Assembly (NCBI GenBank): GCA_964385195.1
Contig: CAYLOC010000008.1
Location: 1 to 32,747 of the forward strand
DNA: 32,747 nt
Reading direction: 5' to 3'
From: CAYLOC01 sp964385195
GTDB lineage: Bacteria; Actinomycetota; Actinomycetes; Propionibacteriales; Nocardioidaceae
The translations under genes were made by a program, and so were the position numbers. Below the pieces are notes generated by a model. It searched no databases. It saw only the letters and a list, made by a program, of their open reading frames with translations, and was not told where the DNA came from. This document shows positions 24,080-30,653 of the stretch, piece after piece (within the stretch, counting starts at the first letter, position 1; the number at the start of each line of letters is the position of its first letter).

Positions 24080-24111
24080 CACTCTAACCGCCGGTCCCGA
24101 CGGCTAGAGTG
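24080..24111. promoter_or_regulatory. Symmetrical divergent promoters of polA and the PaaI-like gene
   Basis: CACTCTA (24080-24086) and TAGAGTG (24105-24111) are inverted copies. Each holds a TAGAGT -10 box: minus for polA (24081-24086), plus for the thioesterase (24105-24110). Each -10 lies where the other promoter's -35 would be, so the promoters share the same 31 bp and probably compete. Confidence 0.5.
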
Positions 24112-24137
24112 GGCTGGCCACTGACCGAGGAGGGCGG

Positions 24138-24548
24138 ATGAGTACACCGGACGTCGACCTGATGAAGACATTCCCTCCGGCCCCGATCCATGAGCGGCTC
24201 GGCATCGAGATCATCGAAGCCGCCGCGGAGCGCGTGGTCGGGACGATGCCGGTCGAGGGCAACACCCAGCCCTACGGCCTGCTGCACGGCGGCGCCAGCT
24301 GTGTGCTGGCAGAGAGCCTCGGCTCGTACGGCGCCGCTTTCCACGCCCACCCGGACCGATTCGCGGTCGGCATCGACCTCAACGCCACCCACCATCGTGG
24401 CGTACGCAGCGGCGTCGTGACCGGGGTGGCCACGCCGCTGCGCCTCGGCCGTACCGTCGCGACGTACGAGATCGTGCTCACCGACGACCATGACCACCGT
24501 GTCTGCACCGCCCGGCTGACGTGCCAACTCGTGCCGGCCGGATCCTGA
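24138..24548 (+). CDS. PaaI-family hotdog thioesterase
   Basis: This 136-residue single-hotdog acyl-CoA thioesterase belongs to the PaaI/YdiI family, which hydrolyses aryl- or acyl-CoA. The catalytic region 'GNTQPYGLLHGGASCVLAES' carries N42, Q44, H50-G51 and E59, as in the family. 'VGIDLNATHHRGVRSGVVTG' is the second conserved strand. The ATG at 24138 has a strong GAGGAGGG ribosome site, with a 5' leader of about 20 nt from the predicted start. It is divergent from polA, an arrangement I recall in other actinobacteria. Tetrameric or dimeric cytosolic enzyme expected. Confidence 0.93.
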   Translation: MSTPDVDLMKTFPPAPIHERLGIEIIEAAAERVVGTMPVEGNTQPYGLLHGGASCVLAESLGSYGAAFHAHPDRFAVGIDLNATHHRGVRSGVVTGVATPLRLGRTVATYEIVLTDDHDHRVCTARLTCQLVPAGS

Positions 24549-24637
24549 CGTTTGTTGCTGCTCTGGCGCGCGGACTCTGTAATGGAATGGTTACGTGCAA
24601 ACCCCCCGTTGGTGCACCATCTGAGCATGGTTACCGC

Positions 24638-24643
24638 TATGCT
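24638..24643 (+). promoter_or_regulatory. Candidate -10 box of the livHMGF operon
   Basis: TATGCT lies 37 nt before the livH GTG and is followed by the ribosome site GGAGGA. A second candidate is TAGTCT (24651-24656). No clear -35 is seen. ATGGTTAC occurs twice (24587-24594, 24627-24634), 40 bp apart, and TGGTGCACCA (24610-24619) is a palindrome. Confidence 0.35.
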
Positions 24644-24680
24644 CCGACACTAGTCTGCACCAAGAGGTTCGGAGGACGGA

Positions 24681-26084
24681 GTGCTCAGACGCGTCGTGGT
24701 GGCGGCAGCGGCATGTCTTGTCGCGCTTCTGGTGCTGCTTCCCGGAGTCGCCGCCTCGGCCACGACTCCGCACCACACCGACTCGTTCGCCGCGGCGGAG
24801 AAGTCCGGCGGGCAGTCGATCTTCGGCACCATCCGATCCCCGTCGGGTAAGCCGCTGTCCGGGGTGAAGATCACCGTCTCCCTGGACGGCAAAGAGGTCG
24901 GAACGGCCACGACCGACAAGAAGGGGGCATGGAAGGTCAAGGTCCCCAAACCCGGCACCTACACCGTCACGTTGGACACCGCCTCGCTACCGAAGGGACT
25001 CCACGTCCGGCAGAAGGGCGGCGAGAAGCTGTCCAACGTCGATGTGCGGACCGGGGAGTCACAACCGGTCCTGTTCGGACTGTCCAGTAAGAAGACACCA
25101 CAGGAGTCACCGGGATCCCAGGAGACCACGACCACCACCACCGGCGGCGGCTCGACCGGCGTCGGGCCCAAGACCTCCGGCGGGGAGGAAGGCAGCGGGT
25201 TCGGGGCACGACTGCTGCAGCTGTTCATCGGCGGCATCGAGTACGGCGCGATCATCGCCATCACCGCCGTGGGGCTGTCGCTGGTGTTCGGCACGACCCG
25301 GTTGATCAACTTCGCCCACGGGGAGCTGGTGACGATCGGCGCAGTGGTCGCCTACCTGTTCTCCAGCACCGGCGTCAACCTTCCCCTGATCCTGGCGGCG
25401 GTGATCGCGATGATCGCCGTGGGCCTCCTGGGAGGCGCGCTGGAGCTGTCGCTGTGGAAGCCGCTGCGGCGCCGCGGGGCCGGCCTGATCCAGATGTTCA
25501 TCATCTCGATCGGGTTGTCGTTGTTCCTCCGGCACATCGTGCTGGCGTTCTTCGGGGGTCGGCGACGGCAATATGACCAGTACTCGGTGCAGCAGACGAT
25601 GGACTGGGGGCCGATCTCGATCACCCCGCGTGACCTGACGATCACGTTGATCTCCCTGGGGATGCTCGTGCTCGTGGCGGTGGCGCTGCAGCGGACCAGG
25701 ATCGGGAAGGCGACGCGCGCCGTCGCGGACAACAAGGATCTGGCCGAGTCCTCCGGGATCGACGTCAACCGGGTGATCTTGATCGTGTGGATCGCCGGTG
25801 GGGTTCTCGCTGGGCTCGGTGGTGTCTTCTTCGGCCTCTCCGAGGCCGTCTTCTGGAACATGGGCTTCAACCTGTTGTTGCTGATGTTCGCCGGCATCAT
25901 CGTCGGCGGCCTGGGCAGTGCCTACGGGGCGATGGTCGGCAGCCTGCTGGTCGGGCTGGTGGCCCAGCTGTCCACGTTGTGGTTCTCCCCGGAGCTGCAG
26001 AACGCCTGGGCTCTCTTCGCACTGATCGTCGTACTCCTGTTCCGGCCGCAGGGCATCCTCGGGCGTGCGGAACGAGCGGGCTAG
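24681..26084 (+). CDS. livH: Branched-chain amino acid ABC permease LivH with a secreted N-terminal domain
   Basis: The 467-residue protein is a LivH-type permease with an extra N-terminus. Residues 1-27 form a signal peptide ('VVVAAAACLVALLVLLPGVA', then ASA). Residues 45-133 look like a carboxypeptidase-regulatory/Ig-like beta-sandwich ('FGTIRSPSGKPLSGVKITVS' and 'TDKKGAWKVKVPKPGTYTVT'). Residues 134-172 are a Thr/Gly/Ser-rich linker. The permease (173-467) has the LivH signature 'GLSLVFGTTRLINFAHGELV' and 'AESSGIDVNRVILIVWIAGG'. The extra domain should lie outside the membrane and could contact the binding protein. The GTG at 24681 has GGAGGA upstream. It begins livHMGF, whose genes are close or overlapping. 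Confidence 0.93.
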   Translation: MLRRVVVAAAACLVALLVLLPGVAASATTPHHTDSFAAAEKSGGQSIFGTIRSPSGKPLSGVKITVSLDGKEVGTATTDKKGAWKVKVPKPGTYTVTLDTASLPKGLHVRQKGGEKLSNVDVRTGESQPVLFGLSSKKTPQESPGSQETTTTTTGGGSTGVGPKTSGGEEGSGFGARLLQLFIGGIEYGAIIAITAVGLSLVFGTTRLINFAHGELVTIGAVVAYLFSSTGVNLPLILAAVIAMIAVGLLGGALELSLWKPLRRRGAGLIQMFIISIGLSLFLRHIVLAFFGGRRRQYDQYSVQQTMDWGPISITPRDLTITLISLGMLVLVAVALQRTRIGKATRAVADNKDLAESSGIDVNRVILIVWIAGGVLAGLGGVFFGLSEAVFWNMGFNLLLLMFAGIIVGGLGSAYGAMVGSLLVGLVAQLSTLWFSPELQNAWALFALIVVLLFRPQGILGRAERAG

Positions 26085-26096
26085 GCAGGGACACGC

Positions 26097-27089
26097 ATGG
26101 ACGGCATGAACATCCTCTCCGACTCCCTCGCCGGGATGCTCGGCCCGGAGGCGGCGATCTACGCCCTCGCCGCGATCGGGTTGAACGTGCACTTCGGCTA
26201 CACCGGCCTGTTGAACTTCGGGCAGGTCGCGTTCATGCTCGTCGGCGCCTACGGGCTGGCGGTCAGCGTGGTCACGTTCGGCCTGGGCTTCTGGTCCGGG
26301 ATCCTGATCGGGGTCGGCTGTGCCGTGGTGGTGGCGTTGATCCTGGGCATCCCCACGTTGCGACTACGCGGGGACTATCTGGCGATCGCCACGATCGCCG
26401 CCGGTGAGGTGCTGCGGTATGTGTACCGCTCCAGCTTCGCCGAGCCGGTCACGAACGGCGTGTTCGGCCTGCGGCAGTTCGCGAACACGTTCTACTCGCT
26501 CAGCCCGCTTCCCGACCACAACTTCGACCTGGGCGTGGTGTCGTTCTCCTCGCGGAACATGTGGGTGATGATCGTCGGGTGGGGCCTGGTGGCGTTGTCG
26601 TGCCTGCTGGTGTACCTGCTGGTCCACAGCCCGTGGGGCCGGGTGCTGCGGTCGGTGCGGGAGGACGAGCTCGCAGCCCGCAGCCTGGGCAAGAACGTCT
26701 ACGGGTTCAAGCTGCAGAGTCTGGTGCTCGGCGGCATCCTCGGAGCGCTGGCCGGCGCCCTGCTCGCGATCAACACCCAGTCGGCGTACCCAGACACCTA
26801 CAACCCGAAAGTCACGTTCTACCTGTATGCGATCGTGATCCTCGGCGGCGCCGCCCGTGTCTTCGGCCCCGTGCTCGGCTCGCTGATCTTCTGGCTCATC
26901 CTCGCCTTCCTCAGCTCGTTCCTGCGGGAGGCGACGACCGCCGGTCTGATCCCGACCGACGTGCTGGGATCCTCGGCGATCGGCGCGCTCGTCATCGCCC
27001 TGGTCGGGCTCGGCCTGTTGTTGTTGATGATGTTCCGGCCGTCCGGGATCCTGGGCAACCGCAAGGAGATGCGCCTTGACGTCCGATAG
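26097..27089 (+). CDS. livM: Branched-chain amino acid ABC permease LivM
   Basis: The 330-residue second permease of the uptake system has about eight to ten hydrophobic segments. It carries LivM motifs 'IGLNVHFGYTGLLNFGQVAF' (near 24-43), 'TLRLRGDYLAIATIAAGEVL' (near 89-108) and 'ELAARSLGKNVYGFKLQSLV' (near 195-215, the EAA-like loop contacting the ATPases). It starts 12 bp after livH with AGGGA upstream; an in-frame ATG at 26106 is an alternative. The end overlaps livG by 14 bp. Confidence 0.95.
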   Translation: MDGMNILSDSLAGMLGPEAAIYALAAIGLNVHFGYTGLLNFGQVAFMLVGAYGLAVSVVTFGLGFWSGILIGVGCAVVVALILGIPTLRLRGDYLAIATIAAGEVLRYVYRSSFAEPVTNGVFGLRQFANTFYSLSPLPDHNFDLGVVSFSSRNMWVMIVGWGLVALSCLLVYLLVHSPWGRVLRSVREDELAARSLGKNVYGFKLQSLVLGGILGALAGALLAINTQSAYPDTYNPKVTFYLYAIVILGGAARVFGPVLGSLIFWLILAFLSSFLREATTAGLIPTDVLGSSAIGALVIALVGLGLLLLMMFRPSGILGNRKEMRLDVR

Positions 27090-27969
27090 CCTCCCCGATG
27101 CGACACCGGGCACCGTCGACGGCCCGAAGGCCCATGGTCTCGAGGGCGTCGCTGCCGAGCCCGGGTCGAGCAAGCCGGACCCGATCCTGGTGGTGGACTC
27201 GGTCTCGAAGGCCTTCGGCGGCCTCCAGGCGGTACGGGTGGACCACCTTGAGGTCCAACGGGGCACCATCACCGCGCTGATCGGCCCGAACGGGGCCGGG
27301 AAGTCCACGTTCTTCAACCAGGTATCGGGTTTCGACCGTCCCGACACCGGCCGGTGGCACTTCGAGGGCAAGGAGCTGACGGGGAAGCCGGCGTACGAGA
27401 TCGCCCGGACGGGGCTGGTCCGCACGTTCCAGCTGACCAAGGCCCTGATGCGGCTGACGGCCCTGGAGAACCTGATGCTCGGCGCGACGGGCCAGACCGG
27501 CGAGCGCTTCCTCGCCGCGATCTTCCGGACGTGGCGACGTCAGGAGCGCGAGATCGAGAAGCGGGCGGATGAGCTGCTGGACCGGTTCAACCTGTCCCGC
27601 ATGCGGGACGAGTTCGCGGGCACGATGTCCGGCGGGCAACGCAAGCTGTTGGAGATGGCGCGGGCGTTGATGGTGCAACCCTCGATGATCATGCTGGATG
27701 AGCCGATGGCGGGGGTGAACCCGGCACTGACGCAGTCGCTGCTCGGGCACGTCCAGGCGCTGCGCGACGAAGGCATGACGATCATGCTCGTCGAACACGA
27801 CATGGACGTGGTGATGGGGGTCAGTGACTGGATCGTCTGCTTCGCCGAGGGCGAGGTCATCGCGGAGGGGCGTCCGGCCGATATCCAGGCCAACCAGGCC
27901 GTCATCGACGCCTACCTCGGCAGCAAGCGCACCGAACGGCGTACCGACGTGGAGGAGACGAGCCGATGA
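27076..27969 (+). CDS. livG: Branched-chain amino acid ABC ATPase LivG
   Basis: The 297-residue ATPase has Walker A 'GPNGAGKST', 'GLVRTFQLTKALMRLTALEN' (LivG-type Q-loop region), signature 'MSGGQRKLLEMARAL', Walker B 'MIMLDEPMAGVNP' and 'MLVEHDMDVVM'. The start is a TTG at 27076 with an excellent AAGGAG 7 nt upstream, overlapping the livM stop by 14 bp; no ATG or GTG fits as well. The first 35 residues are a family-atypical Pro/Gly/Ser-rich extension before the core. It pairs with LivF to drive import through LivHM. Confidence 0.95.
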   Translation: MTSDSLPDATPGTVDGPKAHGLEGVAAEPGSSKPDPILVVDSVSKAFGGLQAVRVDHLEVQRGTITALIGPNGAGKSTFFNQVSGFDRPDTGRWHFEGKELTGKPAYEIARTGLVRTFQLTKALMRLTALENLMLGATGQTGERFLAAIFRTWRRQEREIEKRADELLDRFNLSRMRDEFAGTMSGGQRKLLEMARALMVQPSMIMLDEPMAGVNPALTQSLLGHVQALRDEGMTIMLVEHDMDVVMGVSDWIVCFAEGEVIAEGRPADIQANQAVIDAYLGSKRTERRTDVEETSR

Positions 27970-28706
27970 CCGCGGATACGGCGCTGCTCACCGCGACCGA
28001 CCTCGTCGCGGGCTACGTCCCGGAAGTCGACATCCTCACCGGATGCAACGTCGAGGTCCACAAGGGCGAGCTGGTCGGGATCATCGGCCCGAACGGGGCG
28101 GGCAAGTCCACGCTGATCAAGGCGATGTTCGGGCTGGTCCCGGTGCGCAGCGGCCAGGTGACACTGGGTGAGCAGGACATCACGTCGCTCCCGGCCCACA
28201 GGCTCGTCTCCTACGGGCTGGGTTACGTGCCGCAGAACAACAACGTGTTCCCCTCGCTCACGATCAGTGAGAACCTCGAGATGGGAATGTTCATCCGTCC
28301 CAAGGACTACGCCAAGCGCAGCAAGGTCATCACCGAGCTGTTCCCGCTCCTTGCCGACCGGCGCTCGCAGAAGTGCGGGTCCCTGTCCGGCGGGGAGCGG
28401 CAGGTCGTGGCGATGGGACGGGCACTGATGACCGACCCGCAGGTGTTGTTCCTCGACGAGCCCTCGGCCGGACTCTCGCCCATCATGCAAGACACCGTCT
28501 TCGACGCCATTCACCGGATCAACGACGCCGGCGTGTCGATCCTGATGGTGGAACAGAACGCCACGCGGTGCCTGGAGATCTGCCACCGCGGCTATGTGTT
28601 GGACCAGGGGCGCAACGCCTACACCGGGACCGGGCAGGAGCTGCTCAACGACCCCAAGGTGATCGAGCTCTACCTCGGAACTCTGGCGCGCGCCGGCACC
28701 GAGTAG
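27966..28706 (+). CDS. livF: Branched-chain amino acid ABC ATPase LivF
   Basis: The 246-residue ATPase shows Walker A 'GPNGAGKST', the LivF-type 'LGYVPQNNNVFPSLTISENL', signature 'LSGGERQVVAMGRAL', Walker B 'VLFLDEPSAGLSP' and 'LMVEQNATRCLEI'. It overlaps livG by 4 bp (ATGA) with GGAGGAG upstream, so it is coupled. It is the last gene of livHMGF and is followed by a strong hairpin at 28763-28798. The length is normal for the family. Confidence 0.96.
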   Translation: MTADTALLTATDLVAGYVPEVDILTGCNVEVHKGELVGIIGPNGAGKSTLIKAMFGLVPVRSGQVTLGEQDITSLPAHRLVSYGLGYVPQNNNVFPSLTISENLEMGMFIRPKDYAKRSKVITELFPLLADRRSQKCGSLSGGERQVVAMGRALMTDPQVLFLDEPSAGLSPIMQDTVFDAIHRINDAGVSILMVEQNATRCLEICHRGYVLDQGRNAYTGTGQELLNDPKVIELYLGTLARAGTE

Positions 28707-28762
28707 CCACTCGGCGTACCGCGCGCACGCACCATCTCCTGTTTCAGGCTGGACAACGAGAA

Positions 28763-28798
28763 CGGGGCGCTGCACCCCTTTCGAAGTGCAACGCCCCG
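28763..28798. terminator. Bidirectional terminator between livF and livJ
   Basis: CGGGGCG (28763-28769) pairs with CGCCCCG (28792-28798), and the inner TGCAC (28771-28775) with GTGCA (28786-28790), with one mismatch and a 10-nt loop. It sits between two convergent stop codons, so it can serve both. No long U-tract follows. Confidence 0.7.
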
Positions 28799-28816
28799 CC
28801 TCACCGTCGGGAGGCG

Positions 28817-30172
28817 CTACTCCAGACTGGACTCCTTTGTGCCCAGCGTGTGTAGCTCGCCCTTCTTGTTGTAGCCATACACCTCGATCGTGGCCTTGCC
28901 CGGCTCACCTGGTTTGGTGAAGTCCAGCGGCCCGCTGACACCCTGGTAGTCGATGTCCTTGCCGGAGGCGAGAAGCTTGGAGCACTTCTCGTAGGAGTCA
29001 CACTTGGTGCCGTCCTTGGTCACGTCCACCATCTTGTCCTTGAACACCTCGGGGTCGGTGCTCTGCGCAGCGTCGGCCGCAAGTGCGATCGTCATCACGC
29101 AGTCATACACCTGAGGCGCGTACTGCAGCTCCTTCAGCTTCGGCGCGAACTTCTTCAGGTTCTTGATGAAGGCCGGATTCGACGCCGAGGCCGGCGCGGT
29201 GCCCTTCATCCCTGCCAGCACGGCGGGGTTGTCGGGAGCGACCAGCTTCGGCAGCTCTTCGCTACGCAGACCGTCGGTGCCGTAGAGCGCGTCTGCAGGA
29301 ATCCCGGCCTCGATCAGGCCCTTGATGATCTGCTTGCCCTCTTCGAACGTCACCAGCCCGACCGCGTCGGGTTTGGCGGAGACGATCTTCTGCACGGTCG
29401 CGGAGAAGTCCGTGGCCTTCGGGTCGTAGATGACCTTCGCGACCACCTGCGCCCCAGCGCTCTTCAGCGCCTTCGCAGTCGCGTTGACAAGGCCCTTCCC
29501 GTAGTCGTCACCACGGCCGACGAGCGCCACCTGGCTGTGGCCGTCGGTGATCATCAGGTTGGCCAGCACCGGTCCCTGCATGGCGTCAGACGGTGCGGTA
29601 CGGAAGTAGTAGCCGCCGTCCTTGTACGTCGTGAACGTGGGGGCGGTGTTGGAGCCGGAGCACTGTACGACGTGGGCGCTGGTCACCTTGTCGATGATGG
29701 CCAGCGACATCCCGGAGGCAGCCGCGCCGATGATCGCGTCCACCCCGGAGCCAAGCACCCGGTCCGCGGACTGGGATGCGATCGCGGCATCGTTGGCCTC
29801 GTCACCACCGACGAGCTGCGGGACCTTCTTACCAAGGACCCCGCCGTCCTTGTTGATGACGGAGCGGGCGTACTTGGCGGCTTCGATTTGTGGCGGACCC
29901 AGGTACGCGAGGTCCCCTGTCTCCGGCAGTACATAGCCGAGCTTCAGTGGTTCCTGGCTGCCCCCGCCCGAGCCGGTCGACCCGGTCGACTCGCCGCTGG
30001 AGGGGGTGGTCGCACTCGACCCGGTCCCCGATGTCGTCGCCTCGTTCGCGGTGGTGGGGCTGGAACCGCCCTCGCTTGCCTCGGAACCGGAGTCCCCGGA
30101 GCCACAGGCAGCGAGAGCCAGCAGCACGGCTGCACCGAGGCCCACCCCCCGCAACGTCTTGCCTACTCGCAT
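28817..30172 (-). CDS. livJ: Branched-chain amino acid ABC substrate-binding lipoprotein (LivJ-like)
   Basis: The 451-residue lipoprotein has a signal peptide with lipobox 'LALAAC' (C23 lipidated), a Gly/Ser/Thr-rich linker (24-70) and a periplasmic-binding type I fold (Peripla_BP_6). The fold shows 'LKLGYVLPETGDLAYLGPPQ', 'GVDAIIGAAASGMSLAIIDK', 'VALVGRGDDYGKGLVNATAK' and 'KPDAVGLVTFEEGKQIIKGL'. It would capture the ligand outside the membrane and deliver it to LivHM. The ATG at 30172 has GGAGGAG upstream. Unlike the usual order, it is convergent with livHMGF rather than leading it, and so is transcribed separately. A TAGCGT at 30254-30259 is a weak promoter candidate. Confidence 0.94.
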   Translation of the reverse strand: MRVGKTLRGVGLGAAVLLALAACGSGDSGSEASEGGSSPTTANEATTSGTGSSATTPSSGESTGSTGSGGGSQEPLKLGYVLPETGDLAYLGPPQIEAAKYARSVINKDGGVLGKKVPQLVGGDEANDAAIASQSADRVLGSGVDAIIGAAASGMSLAIIDKVTSAHVVQCSGSNTAPTFTTYKDGGYYFRTAPSDAMQGPVLANLMITDGHSQVALVGRGDDYGKGLVNATAKALKSAGAQVVAKVIYDPKATDFSATVQKIVSAKPDAVGLVTFEEGKQIIKGLIEAGIPADALYGTDGLRSEELPKLVAPDNPAVLAGMKGTAPASASNPAFIKNLKKFAPKLKELQYAPQVYDCVMTIALAADAAQSTDPEVFKDKMVDVTKDGTKCDSYEKCSKLLASGKDIDYQGVSGPLDFTKPGEPGKATIEVYGYNKKGELHTLGTKESSLE

Positions 30173-30388
30173 CTTCACTCCTCCAAGGGCGTGCGGGTGC
30201 AGGGCACAGGCGCTGTGTGTCCCGCCCACACTGTCAGCAGTTACGTGCGCCACACGCTAGCAGACCGTGGGCCTTCCTAGGGGCAAGCGTGACCAACTCG
30301 TGACCCCGCCGGTACGCAATCAGGATGCCGGCACCTTCCACCGCCCCGTCCCAGGAGGGACGATTCTCCGATCGGCGCTCCGAGTTCG

Positions 30389-30394
30389 TATGAT
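30389..30394 (+). promoter_or_regulatory. -10 box of the tRNA-Leu gene
   Basis: TATGAT lies 11 nt before the mature tRNA 5' end, giving a start near 30401. No -35 consensus is visible. Confidence 0.5.
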
Positions 30395-30405
30395 GTGCAG
30401 CGCTA

Positions 30406-30492
30406 GCCGGGTTGATGGAATCGGTAGACATGATGGTCTCAAAAACCATTGTCCGAAAGGACGTGCGGGTTCGAGTCCCGCACCCGGCACCA
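30406..30492 (+). tRNA. tRNA-Leu (anticodon CAA)
   Basis: The 87-nt gene has acceptor arms GCCGGGT and ACCCGGC, an anticodon loop CTCAAAA within ATGGT/ACCAT (anticodon CAA, reading UUG), a long variable arm TGTCCGAAAGGACG typical of class II tRNAs, the T-loop GGTTCGAGTCC and an encoded 3' CCA. All stems pair. No duplicated 3' end, which would mark an integrated element, was found elsewhere in the window. Confidence 0.97.
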
Positions 30493-30639
30493 CACAAAAC
30501 CGCAGGTCAGACGTCGTTTTCACTCAGTTCCCGAAGAGCCGGGTCGAGCACGGGGACGGGGTGATCAGCGCTGGTTGAACCCTGGGGTGCTGCGGTCGGT
30601 GACGGTGACCAATCGATCCTGTGGGGGGCCTTCCCGCCC

Positions 30640-30645
30640 TAGGAT
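30640..30645 (+). promoter_or_regulatory. -10 box before the VanZ-RDD-DUF218 gene
   Basis: TAGGAT ends 8 nt before the ATG at 30654. AGGA could alternatively be a poor ribosome site. The 160-nt gap after the tRNA shows no other clear element. Confidence 0.35.
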
Positions 30646-30653
30646 CTTCTTCC

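Noticed and set aside
21282..24107. A 941-codon open frame opposite polA on the plus strand
   Set aside because: It is antisense to a certain gene, has low-complexity R/G/H/V-rich composition and no recognisable domain. Such frames are common opposite GC-rich coding DNA.
24587..24634. Direct repeat ATGGTTAC 40 bp apart upstream of livH as an operator pair
   Set aside because: The spacing is attractive, but an 8-bp repeat in a 130-bp gap is only marginally beyond chance. It is kept as a note in the promoter entry.
24591..30248. The octamer TTACGTGC before livH (24591-24598) and before livJ (30241-30248) as a shared operator
   Set aside because: Two gaps of about 120 bp share an 8-mer with appreciable probability by chance. 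A scan of other liv promoters would be required.
30406..30492. tRNA-Leu as an active attachment site
   Set aside because: No second copy of its 3' end and no integrase gene is found in the window.
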